64,000 nt of DNA from Bacillus australimaris (GTDB taxonomy: Bacteria > Bacillota > Bacilli > Bacillales > Bacillaceae), in assembly GCF_001307105.1 (NCBI RefSeq), contig NZ_LGYN01000001.1, positions 310,001 through 374,000 on the forward strand, given 5' to 3'. The translations under genes were made by a program, and so were the position numbers. A model generated the notes under the pieces. The model saw nothing but the letters and a program-made list of their open reading frames with translations. It ran no database searches and was not told where the DNA came from. Positions within the stretch are counted from its first letter, which is position 1. Each line of letters opens with the position of its first letter. Of this stretch, positions 27,502 through 36,261 are shown one piece after another.

Positions 27502-28418
27502 ACGTCCACTCCCCGCCTCCATTTCACCTCATGTCCGTCTTGGTCATACATCCGTCCGATTGTGCCAGGCCCATTGTTTCTATTTAATTCAATATACCGT
27601 TCAAACACACGAAGCTCCCATAACGGCTTAAATGAAGGACGTTTGTATACATCTTCAAGTGAATATCCATGAGCTGAGACGATGATGTTGACTCCTGCAT
27701 GAATCGCTTCTAGAAGTGCCTGTACATCCTCGCTTTTCCCAATTTCATCTATAATCATGACCTCTGGGCTCATAGACCGAATCATCATCATCAGCCCTTC
27801 AGCTTTTGGACACGCATCGAGTACATCAATTCGGTGGCCAAAATGGTGCTGCGGCACCCCTCTTATACATCCGGCGATTTCAGAGCGCTCATCAATAATT
27901 CCTGTTTTTCTAGGAGGAATGGCTTTTGTTCCTGTACTAGCAAGACGTGCTATATCCCGCAGCAATGTGGTTTTCCCCGTTTGAGGCGGACCGATGATAA
28001 GTGTATTGTGCCAGCGCTCTTCATATAAATAAGGTAGAAAGGGAAGTGCTATCCCGATTTTTTCTTTTGCAATCCGGATATTAAATGAAGAGATATCTCT
28101 TAATCCTTTGACGAACCCATTTTCAACGATCACCTTTCCTGCAAGTCCTACACGGTGCCCGCCAAATATCGTGATATAGCCCTGTTTTAGCTCTTCCTCA
28201 AGTGTGTACATGCTGTAATTGCTCAGTCTGCCTAATAGCTGAGACGCATCTTCACCTGTTGTGTGATAAGAAAGAAAACGCGGCTTTCCTCCTTGCATCA
28301 ATTCAATAGGGCGATCCGTACGAATGCGGATTTCCTCTATTTGCGCCCATTCTTCTTCTTGCAGCAGGCTGAGTTCTTGTCCAATTGAGTGCGGGAGAAT
28401 ATCCAACAAACTCCGCAA
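27495..28418 (-). CDS. spoIIIAA: Stage III sporulation protein AA, secretion-type ATPase
   Basis: Cytoplasmic ATPase of the SpoIIIA complex, related to traffic ATPases of type II/IV secretion. The 307 residues carry Walker A IIGPPQTGKTTLLRDIARL near 143-155 and Walker B VMIIDEIGKSEDVQALLEA near 220. First gene of the operon. Start is TTG at 28418, with GGAGGGG 6 bases upstream. The sigma-E promoter is 30 bases further up. Confidence 0.96.
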   Translation of the reverse strand: MRSLLDILPHSIGQELSLLQEEEWAQIEEIRIRTDRPIELMQGGKPRFLSYHTTGEDASQLLGRLSNYSMYTLEEELKQGYITIFGGHRVGLAGKVIVENGFVKGLRDISSFNIRIAKEKIGIALPFLPYLYEERWHNTLIIGPPQTGKTTLLRDIARLASTGTKAIPPRKTGIIDERSEIAGCIRGVPQHHFGHRIDVLDACPKAEGLMMMIRSMSPEVMIIDEIGKSEDVQALLEAIHAGVNIIVSAHGYSLEDVYKRPSFKPLWELRVFERYIELNRNNGPGTIGRMYDQDGHEVKWRRGVDVC

Positions 28419-28447
28419 CGAATTCCCCTCCTTTTTTTCTTCTCTAA

Positions 28448-28475
28448 AATGTATGATGTGAGCTGTTAATTATGC
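28448..28475 (-). promoter_or_regulatory. Sigma-E promoter of the spoIIIA operon
   Basis: Minus strand GCATAAT (28475-28469), 13 bases, CATACATT (28455-28448), fitting the mother-cell sigma-E pattern. It lies 30 bases before the spoIIIAA TTG. Confidence 0.8.
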
Positions 28476-28483
28476 CAAGCCTT

Positions 28484-28765
28484 TCACTTATAGATCCCAA
28501 CTAGAATAAAGACGACACCAATGAAAATAAACACGAGCTTGGCATAGGATAACTGCCCTGCAATTTGATAGATTCCAATTGTCATCGTGATAATAAAAAT
28601 GAGCGGACCGATGATCGCCAATATACTATTGATGACCACCGCTTTCCGTACATCATTTGTGACTAAAATGAGAATAGCGGCCGTCAGTTCAATGGCGGCA
28701 GATAAGAATCTCATCCCTGCCATTGCAGCAACTGACGGGTGTAGACCTGGGAGAAATTGTTTCAT
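28484..28765 (-). CDS. yqhV: Small membrane protein YqhV (DUF2619)
   Basis: A 93-residue protein with three hydrophobic segments, starting MKQFLPGLHPSVAAMAGMRF. It matches B. subtilis YqhV in length and position between efp and spoIIIAA. Function unknown; the family is common in spore formers. GGAGGTTCTAT precedes the ATG. The spoIIIA sigma-E promoter lies directly after its stop codon, so readthrough from yqhV into spoIIIA is possible. Confidence 0.85.
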   Translation of the reverse strand: MKQFLPGLHPSVAAMAGMRFLSAAIELTAAILILVTNDVRKAVVINSILAIIGPLIFIITMTIGIYQIAGQLSYAKLVFIFIGVVFILVGIYK

Positions 28766-28890
28766 ATAGAACCTCCAGCTTTTTTTACACTATATGCTTG
28801 ACTATCTGGAAGTAGTCTTGTTTTTCAGGAAGGAAGAGAGATGAATGAGAGAATTGAGAGAAGACTTGCCTTGAGGAGTCATTTTTCCAA

Positions 28891-28925
28891 TAAAAAAAGA
28901 CTGTAAACACGAGGTTTACAGTCTT
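28891..28925 (-). terminator. Terminator after efp
   Basis: Perfect stem AAAGACTGTAAAC / GTTTACAGTCTTT with T-run on the minus strand, 12 bases after the efp stop. Confidence 0.93.
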
Positions 28926-28936
28926 TCTTCCGTTCA

Positions 28937-29494
28937 TTACGCTCTTGAAACGTATGAACCGTCTGATGTATTAATCACTAGTTTATCTCCTTGGTTCACA
29001 AAGAAAGGAACGTTGACGATTAAACCAGTTTCAGTTTTTGCAGGTTTTGACCCGCCTGATGTTGTATCACCTTTAATACCAGGCTCTGTTTCTACTACTT
29101 CTAGTTCTACCGTATTTGGTAGTTCGACACCAAGTGTTTCAGCACCGTACATTACGATTTGAACAGACATATTTTCAAGTAAATATTTCAGCTCATCTTT
29201 GATTTGTGCTTCACTTAGTTCAAGCTGCTCATAAGAACTTGTATCCATGAAGACATGCTGATCGCCATTAGCATATAAGTATTGCATTGTTTTTGTTTCA
29301 ATTTGAGCTTTCGCTACTTTTTCGCCTGCACGGAATGTTTTTTCTTGAATGGCACCAGTACGCAGGTTACGCAGTTTCGAACGAACAAACGCTGCGCCTT
29401 TCCCTGGTTTTACGTGTTGGAAATCCACTACACGCCAAATACTGCCATCCACTTCAATTGTCAGGCCTGTACGAAAATCGTTTACTGAAATCAT
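28937..29494 (-). CDS. efp: Elongation factor P
   Basis: Relieves ribosome stalling at polyproline. The 185 residues have the three-domain EF-P fold: [19 protein letters not shown], the loop [16 protein letters not shown] with the modifiable residue Lys32 region (KPGKG), and the C-terminal signature [23 protein letters not shown] with AGGAGGATGACAA. It lies 25 bases after yqhT and is closed by a strong terminator. Confidence 0.98.
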   Translation of the reverse strand: MISVNDFRTGLTIEVDGSIWRVVDFQHVKPGKGAAFVRSKLRNLRTGAIQEKTFRAGEKVAKAQIETKTMQYLYANGDQHVFMDTSSYEQLELSEAQIKDELKYLLENMSVQIVMYGAETLGVELPNTVELEVVETEPGIKGDTTSGGSKPAKTETGLIVNVPFFVNQGDKLVINTSDGSYVSRA

Positions 29495-29519
29495 TTTGTC
29501 ATCCTCCTACATTTCACCA

Positions 29520-30581
29520 TCATAATATGATAAGTTCTTTCGGTGAGTGGGTCAATCGTTTATTGCCGTCAGCTGTCAGGACAATATCATCCTCAATTCT
29601 CACGCCGCCGACATCTGGCAAGTAAATTCCCGGCTCAACTGTGACGACCATTCCCTCTTCTAAGACGACGTCTGATCGTGAGGAAAGGCCTGGCGCTTCG
29701 TGTACTTCCATACCTAGCCCGTGGCCTGTTGAATGCCCGAAGTATTGACCATAGCCATACTTTTCAATGATGTCTCGTGTGATGCGATCAGCTTCTCTTC
29801 CTGTTAAGCCTGGCTTGATTCTATCCACACCAGCGTTTTCTGCTTCTAATACGATATGATAAATTTCCTTTAGTTTGTCGCTTGGTGTTCCAACAGCAAT
29901 TGTTCTTGTCATATCAGAACAATAGCCTTTATAGTAAGCACCGAAATCAAGTGTTACTAAATCACCAGATTCAATCACCTTTTCACTCGCTCTTCCGTGT
30001 GGCAGGCTTGAACGAACACCTGAGGCGACAATCATATCGAATGAAGATCCTTCAGCACCTTCTTTTCTCATGAAAAATTCAAGCTCGTTCATGACAGCAA
30101 TTTCCGTCAGGCCCGGCTTGATGTAAGTGAGAATATGATCAAAGGCGTGATCTGCAATCTTCGCAGCTTCCTCTAATATCTTAATCTCTTCACTAGACTT
30201 AATCAAGCGCAACTTTTCAACGGATTCTGAGACTGGAACAAGCTCTATACCGCCTGCTTTAGCTGCGTACTGCTGATACGTGGCAAATGTCATATGGTTT
30301 TGTTCAAACCCAAGACGTTTCACCCCAAATTCCTTTGCCGTTTGGACAGCGGTTTCCACAATGTTTCCTTTATGTTCAATGATGTCATAGCCTTTGACTT
30401 GGTCCTTTGCTTGCTCTGTATACCGGAAGTCTGTGATAAAAGCAGCACGGTCCTTTGAAACGACGGCAAGACCGGCTGATCCAGTAAAGCTGGTCATGTA
30501 CTGTAAATTAAAGCTGCTCGTAATGACTAGGCCATCAATCTCTAATTCGTTTAAAAGTGTTCTTAGCTTTTCAAGTTTCAT
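29520..30581 (-). CDS. yqhT: Xaa-Pro aminopeptidase/dipeptidase, M24B family
   Basis: Metallopeptidase that removes N-terminal residues ahead of proline. The 353 residues have a creatinase-like N-terminal domain and a pita-bread C-terminal domain with metal ligands in LVTLDFGAYYKGYCSDMTRT (two Asp), GHSTGHGLGMEVHEAPG (His), VVTVEPGIYLP (Glu) and GVRIEDDIVLT (Glu). The ATG overlaps the aroQ stop (ATGA). Its place beside efp is conserved and suggests a shared link to proline-rich proteins, which is inference. Confidence 0.93.
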   Translation of the reverse strand: MKLEKLRTLLNELEIDGLVITSSFNLQYMTSFTGSAGLAVVSKDRAAFITDFRYTEQAKDQVKGYDIIEHKGNIVETAVQTAKEFGVKRLGFEQNHMTFATYQQYAAKAGGIELVPVSESVEKLRLIKSSEEIKILEEAAKIADHAFDHILTYIKPGLTEIAVMNELEFFMRKEGAEGSSFDMIVASGVRSSLPHGRASEKVIESGDLVTLDFGAYYKGYCSDMTRTIAVGTPSDKLKEIYHIVLEAENAGVDRIKPGLTGREADRITRDIIEKYGYGQYFGHSTGHGLGMEVHEAPGLSSRSDVVLEEGMVVTVEPGIYLPDVGGVRIEDDIVLTADGNKRLTHSPKELIIL

Positions 30582-31021
30582 GATACCGCTCCCCCTTCAC
30601 TGACTAAATAACGAATCGCCAATTTATACCCTTCAAGACCAAGTCCAACGATTTGCCCTTGACATACTGGAGCAAGTACAGAATGATGGCGGAATTCCTC
30701 TCTTTTATGAACATTTGTAATATGTACTTCAATGACAGGTAAAGAAATACTTGCAATTGCATCTCTCAGCGCATAGCTGTAGTGTGTAAAAGCACCGGGG
30801 TTAAACACGACACCGTCGTACTGATCTTCTGCTTCGTGGAACGCATCAATCAAATCTCCTTCGTGATTCGACTGGAAAAACGTTAATTGGATATTTGCCC
30901 GTTCTGCAAACTGGAACAAATCTGTTTCTAAATCTGTCAGCGTCTTACTTCCATAAACAGCAGGCTCTCTTTTGCCAAGCCTATTTAAGTTGGGCCCATT
31001 CAGTACTAGAAAATGAGGCAT
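30578..31021 (-). CDS. aroQ: 3-dehydroquinate dehydratase, type II
   Basis: Third step of the shikimate pathway. The 147 residues have the type II signature FLVLNGPNLNRLGKREPAVYG, the catalytic tyrosine in that stretch, FFQSNHEGDLIDAFHEA, VFNPGAFTHYSYALRDAI and IEVHITNVHKREEFRHHS with the catalytic His. First gene of aroQ-yqhT-efp. Confidence 0.97.
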   Translation of the reverse strand: MPHFLVLNGPNLNRLGKREPAVYGSKTLTDLETDLFQFAERANIQLTFFQSNHEGDLIDAFHEAEDQYDGVVFNPGAFTHYSYALRDAIASISLPVIEVHITNVHKREEFRHHSVLAPVCQGQIVGLGLEGYKLAIRYLVSEGGAVS

Positions 31022-31129
31022 ATGACCACTCCTTCACTCTAATTCAATCTATATCGATATCTGTTTCTTTTTCCTTAGAAACCTTTCGTTTCCAAAAATA
31101 TTTTATCATATGAATGGGTGATTTACACT

Positions 31130-31657
31130 TTATTCTGTCTTTTTCCCGAGTGCCCTTGCAAGCTTCTGACTCGTTAATTCATTATATTCAAACGAAATGC
31201 TGTACCCGACAAACATGCCATATAAAATATATAGGCAAAATGTCGTAATAATGGTGCTTTGCTGCAAATCTTGCACTTGCTTTACATCTGGGAAAATGGG
31301 ATTGAATACGTAAAATACGAGCAGCCATAAAAGCGCACCATAAATGAGTCCCATCCAAAAACCTTTGATTCTTTTTAACAGCCCATAATAAATAAAGGCC
31401 GCTCCAATAGATAAAATGCCTAACAGCACAATACTAATAAAAGTGCCAAGTCCTCCCTTTTTCCATTCTCCAAGCACAAATGGCTGAAGAAGCATATTAG
31501 GACTCACCTCTGAAAAATGAAACACATAGGTCAGAAATCCGATAAAGCCCCAAAAAACACCGCCAACAAAGCCAGCTGCTGCTGCTCTTGCCACCAGTGA
31601 CGATGTCTGCACTGCCTGATTTTTTTCTTCTTGGTTTTTCTTTTCATCACGTTTCAT
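31130..31657 (-). CDS. yqhR: Membrane protein YqhR
   Basis: A 175-residue protein with a charged N-terminus (MKRDEKKNQEEKNQ) and four hydrophobic segments (about 22-45, 70-90, 100-118, 138-158). It matches B. subtilis YqhR in type and position. Function unknown. GGAGGTG is 6 bases from the ATG. Transcribed away from yqhQ; the 235-base gap between them (31658-31892) holds the divergent promoters but nothing else I can name. Confidence 0.85.
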   Translation of the reverse strand: MKRDEKKNQEEKNQAVQTSSLVARAAAAGFVGGVFWGFIGFLTYVFHFSEVSPNMLLQPFVLGEWKKGGLGTFISIVLLGILSIGAAFIYYGLLKRIKGFWMGLIYGALLWLLVFYVFNPIFPDVKQVQDLQQSTIITTFCLYILYGMFVGYSISFEYNELTSQKLARALGKKTE

Positions 31658-31892
31658 TTGTGAACACCTCCAGCAAGTAGTATGTCCAAAATGTCATGAA
31701 AAAAAAGGATTTCCAGAAGGATTTCCATGCGTGAGTGTAAAAATTTTATAACAGGGTATACTGGCTAAAAAGAGGTAGATAGAATTCTAGTAGATAATCG
31801 ACCTGTGCGCTAGTGATTTCCCCTCATTTCCTGTACAATAAAGGTATAAGGAAATGCATGTAAATTACAGGAAACAGGCAGGTTGATGAAAT

Positions 31893-32849
31893 ATGTCCAA
31901 TCAAACAAAACCCCCAGCATATGGAGGGCAAGCAGTTGTCGAAGGTGTCATGTTCGGAGGCAAAAAGAACTATGTGACAGCGATTCGGCGAAAGGACCAG
32001 TCCATTGAGTTTTTGAAGCTTCCCCGGACCTCCAATAAACGAACCGCCTTTCTCAAGAAGATCCCCTTTGTCAGGGGCGTTGCTGCACTTGTTGAAGCAA
32101 GCGCAAACGGCAGTAAGCACTTAAATTTCTCCAGTGAGCGATATGACTTAGATCCTTCTGAAGATCATACTCTTGAAAAAGAACAAAAAGGCTCGAAATT
32201 ATCCATGATTTTCGGCATTGCTGTGATCGGAGTTCTCTCTCTTCTCTTTAGTAAATTTGTTTTCACCCTAGTGCCTGTCTTTTTAGCAGAGCTTGTGCGT
32301 CCCATCTTTTCAGGGAATTTTGCACAAATCGCAGTTGAAACGTTCTTCAAATTGGTCCTTTTATTAGGCTATATTTACTTTATTTCCATGACCCCTTTAA
32401 TTAAAAGAGTATTTCAATATCATGGGGCAGAACATAAAGTCATAAACTGCTATGAACAGAACCTTGACATCACAGTGGAAAATGTTCAAAAGCAATCCCG
32501 TCTGCATTATCGATGCGGCAGCAGCTTTATTTTATTCACTGTTATTGTCGGAATGTTCGTCTATTTACTCGTACCGACAGATCCTTTATGGGTGAGAGTT
32601 CTGAATCGCTTGGCGCTCATTCCGGTTGTTCTGGGCATTTCATTTGAAGTGCTTCAGCTCACGAACAAACTCCGAGAAGTGCCTGTGCTTAAAGTGCTTG
32701 GCTATCCTGGCCTTTGGCTGCAATTGCTCACAACAAAAGAACCTTCTGACGATCAAGTCGAGGTAGCCATTGCAAGTTTTAATGAACTTCTTCGTTTAGA
32801 GGAAGCGGCTGAGAAACAAGCGTCAGATTCTGCTCATCAAGTGATCTAA
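31893..32849 (+). CDS. yqhQ: Membrane protein YqhQ (DUF1385)
   Basis: A 318-residue protein of the DUF1385 family. It starts with the conserved YGGQAVVEGVMFGGKKNYVTAIR, has hydrophobic segments around 105-130, 140-165, 210-230 and 240-260, and the conserved FQYHGAEHKVINCYEQ and RLHYRCGSSFILF boxes with possible metal-binding His and Cys. Biochemical role unknown. Followed by yqhP. Confidence 0.88.
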   Translation: MSNQTKPPAYGGQAVVEGVMFGGKKNYVTAIRRKDQSIEFLKLPRTSNKRTAFLKKIPFVRGVAALVEASANGSKHLNFSSERYDLDPSEDHTLEKEQKGSKLSMIFGIAVIGVLSLLFSKFVFTLVPVFLAELVRPIFSGNFAQIAVETFFKLVLLLGYIYFISMTPLIKRVFQYHGAEHKVINCYEQNLDITVENVQKQSRLHYRCGSSFILFTVIVGMFVYLLVPTDPLWVRVLNRLALIPVVLGISFEVLQLTNKLREVPVLKVLGYPGLWLQLLTTKEPSDDQVEVAIASFNELLRLEEAAEKQASDSAHQVI

Positions 32850-32887
32850 CTTATAAATCCGGTAAATTCCTTCGGAGGTGGACAGTT

Positions 32888-33283
32888 ATGAATCGCCGAG
32901 TACATCCTGCTTTTACCATTATTTTCGCTTTAGGTGTTTTGGGATTTGTGTATTTACTCACAACGAATCCAGGCAGACTTTTTACAATGCTGCTATCAGT
33001 TGTGATCATTGGAGCGGCCCTATTTTTCCTATTTAAATGGCTGATGAATCGAAGAACTGGAACAGAAGGTAATCTTTATCGTAAAGCAGTCAAACAATCA
33101 AAACGTCGCTACCAGCAGCCTAAACCAAAAACGAAAAGCCAGATGAAAAATCGGGTCACTCATTTGCGAAGCGTGCCGACTGACCACAAGTCTAAGCCCG
33201 TCCTTCTCAAAAAGAAAAGCCAAACACATTTGACTGTGATTGAAGGCAAGAAGAACAAAAAGAAGAATCGCGCCTTATTTTAA
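32888..33283 (+). CDS. yqhP: SA1362-like small basic membrane protein YqhP
   Basis: A 131-residue protein with two N-terminal membrane helices (about 8-28 and 34-55) and a strongly basic tail rich in Lys, Arg and Gln. It matches B. subtilis YqhP by position and type; no known function. GGAGGTGGACAGTT precedes the ATG. Its stop overlaps the stop of the convergent yqhO, so there is no room for a terminator between them. Confidence 0.82.
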   Translation: MNRRVHPAFTIIFALGVLGFVYLLTTNPGRLFTMLLSVVIIGAALFFLFKWLMNRRTGTEGNLYRKAVKQSKRRYQQPKPKTKSQMKNRVTHLRSVPTDHKSKPVLLKKKSQTHLTVIEGKKNKKKNRALF

Positions 33284-34155
33284 AATGTCCAGCTTTTTAA
33301 AAATTGCTCGGCCTTCTGTCTGCCTAGATCGACGAGCGCCTTTTTCTTTTCTGTCATGAGATGAAAATCAGTGGCAATGACGTGTTCTACAGGAATAAAA
33401 ATAATATGACGTTCGTGTTTTGTGGCGATATGTCTTTCGTCATGAGCACCACGCATCGTTTCAAAAAGAGCGCCAAACAGTTCAAACGCATTGCGGATGG
33501 AGTGTTGAGGGCGTTCTTTTTCGTTTGGGGTTAATGTGACACCGACGAACGGTCTTTTTTTCTCTTCAGCAAACAGCCAAATTGGAAAATTGCTCAGCAC
33601 TCCCCCATCTACAATCGTACAAATGCCTTTTGAAGACCTCAGTTTGACAGGCTCGAAAAAATAAGGCAGGCTGCAGCTCATTCGAATGGCCCTCGCAACG
33701 GAAAATCGCTCTGGATTTAAGCCGTATGAAGGAAGATCATCTGGCAGTACGAGGATTTTTCCATTCGTTAAATCGGACGCAACAATTTTCAGCGAATCTT
33801 TTTTGAGGTCTCCAAACACGGTGACCCCTTTTCGTTTTAGCACATCAGTCAGCCATTTTTCCAGCCGGTCTCCTTTATAAAGACCAAGACGCCAGTAAAT
33901 GGATACCCACCTAAGCATTTTGAACGGGATGAATTGACATCTTCTATCAAGCAATTGATGCTCATCCATTTCATCTAAAAGCTCCCGAATTTCCTGGCTT
34001 GTAAAACCTGCTGCGATGAGTGAAGCAATGATTGCTCCAGCACTTGTACCAGCAAGGCGGACAAATTGAAAACCTCTTGCTTCAAGCGCTTCATAGGCAC
34101 CTAAAAGCGCTGCCCCCTTAATGCCTCCACCTGAGAACACACCATCTATTTTCAT
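33280..34155 (-). CDS. yqhO: Patatin-like phospholipase YqhO
   Basis: Predicted serine lipid acyl hydrolase. The 291 residues have the patatin glycine loop FSGGGIKGAALLGAYEAL, the nucleophile motif LAGTSAGAIIASLIAAG and the Asp of the dyad in VDGGVLSNFPIWLF. The NTE/RssA-type family acts on membrane lipids; substrate unknown. The frame opens TTG ATG; GGGGG is 7 bases from the ATG at 34155. Ends convergent with yqhP. Confidence 0.9.
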   Translation of the reverse strand: MKIDGVFSGGGIKGAALLGAYEALEARGFQFVRLAGTSAGAIIASLIAAGFTSQEIRELLDEMDEHQLLDRRCQFIPFKMLRWVSIYWRLGLYKGDRLEKWLTDVLKRKGVTVFGDLKKDSLKIVASDLTNGKILVLPDDLPSYGLNPERFSVARAIRMSCSLPYFFEPVKLRSSKGICTIVDGGVLSNFPIWLFAEEKKRPFVGVTLTPNEKERPQHSIRNAFELFGALFETMRGAHDERHIATKHERHIIFIPVEHVIATDFHLMTEKKKALVDLGRQKAEQFLKSWTF

Positions 34156-34226
34156 CAAGGAGCCCCCTTTGATTTCACGCTATTAATAGTGTAGGAGCAT
34201 TTACTTTCAATTAGAACTTTAATCAA

Positions 34227-34259
34227 AAAGGACACCCATGCGCAGGGTGTCCTTTTTGA
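34227..34259 (-). terminator. Terminator after mntR
   Basis: Perfect stem AAAAAGGACACCC / GGGTGTCCTTTTT with a 7-base loop. The palindromic A and T tracts would allow action in both directions. Confidence 0.93.
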
Positions 34260-34694
34260 TTAAGATTCTTGATTTGTTTGTTCGTTTTTCTTTTGAATCG
34301 CTTTCAGCTGAACAGAACGCTCATCGTTTTCTTCAAAAAATTGAACGAGATCACCGATGCGGTCAATGCTATTCCAGCTGAGATGATGTTCAATGCCTTC
34401 TACATCATCATAAATTTTCTCTTCATCTACACCAATGATTCTTAAAAATTGCTCTAGCAGTTCATGTCTGTATACGAGACGTTTTCCAATTTTTTTGCCT
34501 TTCGGGGTTAAAATTAGACCACGATACTTCTCATAAATGAGGTATTCATCTTTATCTAGCTTCTGAACCATTTTTGTTACAGAGGAGGGATGGACAGCGA
34601 GTGCTTCTGCAATATCAGAGACTCTGGCATATCCTTTTTCTTCTATCAGCATATAAATTTGTTCAATGTAATCTTCCATACTAGGTGTAGTCAT
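34260..34694 (-). CDS. mntR: Manganese-responsive repressor MntR
   Basis: DtxR-family dimeric repressor of Mn(II) uptake genes. The 144 residues begin [20 protein letters not shown] with the metal ligands D8 and E11; the winged helix follows ([27 protein letters not shown]), and the remaining ligands lie in [10 protein letters not shown] and [11 protein letters not shown]. Nearly identical to B. subtilis MntR in the DNA-binding half. No operon partner. Confidence 0.97.
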   Translation of the reverse strand: MTTPSMEDYIEQIYMLIEEKGYARVSDIAEALAVHPSSVTKMVQKLDKDEYLIYEKYRGLILTPKGKKIGKRLVYRHELLEQFLRIIGVDEEKIYDDVEGIEHHLSWNSIDRIGDLVQFFEENDERSVQLKAIQKKNEQTNQES

Positions 34695-34779
34695 AAAACC
34701 CCTCCATAATGCACCTTTACTTAATAATCATCCCAATTCTACACCATCGCTCATTAAAAAACAAGGAGTGTCCCTCGTC

Positions 34780-35616
34780 TTAACGCTTGTAATTCCAATC
34801 ATCTGAGGCATATTTCGTTTTGGCGAGATGATGGACAAACGCTAATTCTTCATCTGTCAGCTCATAAGGTACAAGCTCAATATTTAACCCTTTTTCAAAC
34901 CCTCTTTTAAACGCAGTACGTGCATCGTCAATTGTACATGTTCGGTCTGAGATTTCATTGATAGCGACCGCTTTGTTTTTAAAGCTTCGCTGCATCCGCT
35001 CTCTTACCCGGTCACTTGGATAAAGGAACAAATCGAACAATTTGTCCTCATCGAGGTCAATTAAAATAGAGCCATGCTGGAGGATGACACCTTTTTGTCT
35101 CGTCTGAGCACTGCCTGCTACCTTTCTGCCTTCAACAACAAGCTCGTACCACGAAGGGGCATCAAAGCATACAGATGATCTTGGATTTTTTAAGCTTTCC
35201 TTTTCTTTATCAGTACGAGGAATGGCAAAATATGCATCGAGTCCCAGCTCTTTAAAGCCCTCTAAAATACCTTCTGAAATGACGCGGTACGCTTCTGTCA
35301 CCGTTGCAGGCATTTCTGGATGTTCCTCTGACACAATGACGCTGTAGGTCAGCTCCTGGTCATGAAGTACCCCCCGTCCTCCGGTTGGTCTGCGGACAAA
35401 ACCAAGACCATAGCGTTTGACGGCTTCTAGGTTGATTTCTTTTTCAACGTTCTGAAAATACCCAACAGACAATGTCGCCGGATTCCATCCATAAAAGCGG
35501 ATGACAGGTGGGATAAGCTTCTCGCTATGCCAATAAAGCAAAGCTTCGTCCATTGCCATGTTAAAGGCAGGGTCTTGGTTTCCTGAATCAATGAAACACC
35601 ATTTCTCTTTTTGCAT
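34780..35616 (-). CDS. lipM: Octanoyltransferase LipM
   Basis: Transfers octanoyl from acyl carrier protein to GcvH, the start of the Bacillus lipoate assembly pathway (LipM, LipA, LipL). The 278 residues are of the LplA/LipB fold: [48 protein letters not shown], the catalytic Cys in [28 protein letters not shown] and [11 protein letters not shown]. Its position near the gcv genes fits its role, since GcvH is the acceptor. Confidence 0.93.
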   Translation of the reverse strand: MQKEKWCFIDSGNQDPAFNMAMDEALLYWHSEKLIPPVIRFYGWNPATLSVGYFQNVEKEINLEAVKRYGLGFVRRPTGGRGVLHDQELTYSVIVSEEHPEMPATVTEAYRVISEGILEGFKELGLDAYFAIPRTDKEKESLKNPRSSVCFDAPSWYELVVEGRKVAGSAQTRQKGVILQHGSILIDLDEDKLFDLFLYPSDRVRERMQRSFKNKAVAINEISDRTCTIDDARTAFKRGFEKGLNIELVPYELTDEELAFVHHLAKTKYASDDWNYKR

Positions 35617-35734
35617 ATAAAAATCCCTTCTCTTTTACGTAGTCAATGTTAGATGATGGTCGTGACCACCGGTTTTCTCTCTTCATCAGTCTATCAAATA
35701 GGGAAGGAATTGAAAATAATTCTTCCCATTTATG

Positions 35735-35763
35735 ATGACAAGTTTCTTTTGCTTTACTATAAT
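35735..35763 (+). promoter_or_regulatory. Sigma-A-like promoter of yqhL
   Basis: ATGACA at 35735-35740, 17-base spacer, TATAAT at 35758-35763. It lies about 65 bases before the yqhL start in the divergent yqhL-lipM gap. Confidence 0.7.
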
Positions 35764-35830
35764 AGTATTTGTCTAAAACGTACCATCAGACAGGCTACTG
35801 TGCTGATGCTCAAGAAGGAGTCGAGTTGTA

Positions 35831-36217
35831 TTGTCAATATTCAACTATATCGTCCTCTCACTTTGTGGACTTTTCGTTCTTTATTCCATCGGCAGCTACA
35901 TTTATCAGCAGCGCATTATGAAAACGCTGACGGAAGCAGAATTTATTAAAGGTTACCGCAAAGCTCAACTCATTGATGTGAGAGAGCCAAATGAGTTTGA
36001 AGGCGGACATATTTTAGGGGCAAGAAATATCCCTCTTTCCCAACTAAAGCAGCGCAAAAATGAAATACGTCCTGACAAGCCTGTTTATCTCTATTGCCAA
36101 AACAACCTTAGAAGCGGTAAAGCAGCCCAAACTTTACGTAAAAACGGCTGCCGTGAGATTTATAATTTAAAAGGCGGCTTTAAAAAATGGGGCGGCCGCA
36201 TTAAAACGAAGAACTAA
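35831..36217 (+). CDS. yqhL: Membrane-anchored rhodanese-like protein YqhL
   Basis: A 128-residue protein with one N-terminal membrane helix (about 3-24) and a single rhodanese domain: AQLIDVREPNEFEGGHILGARNIPL and the active-site Cys in VYLYCQNNLRSGKAAQTLR. Probably a sulfurtransferase or redox protein facing the cytoplasm; substrate unknown. Start is TTG at 35831, 10 bases after AAGGAG. Ends convergent with gcvPB at a shared terminator. Confidence 0.88.
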   Translation: MSIFNYIVLSLCGLFVLYSIGSYIYQQRIMKTLTEAEFIKGYRKAQLIDVREPNEFEGGHILGARNIPLSQLKQRKNEIRPDKPVYLYCQNNLRSGKAAQTLRKNGCREIYNLKGGFKKWGGRIKTKN

Positions 36218-36218
36218 C

Positions 36219-36259
36219 AAAAAAGACTCTGGGAGCATCATTCCCCCTGAGTCTTTTTT
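36219..36259. terminator. Bidirectional terminator between yqhL and gcvPB
   Basis: AAAAAAGACTC then GGGAG, loop, CCCCC, then GAGTCTTTTTTC; a long stem with one bulge and A and T tracts on both sides. Confidence 0.9.
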
Positions 36260-36261
36260 CT

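Noticed and set aside
31824-32120. 98-codon frame opposite the start of yqhQ
   Set aside because: It lies antisense to the conserved YqhQ N-terminus and has no ribosome binding site.
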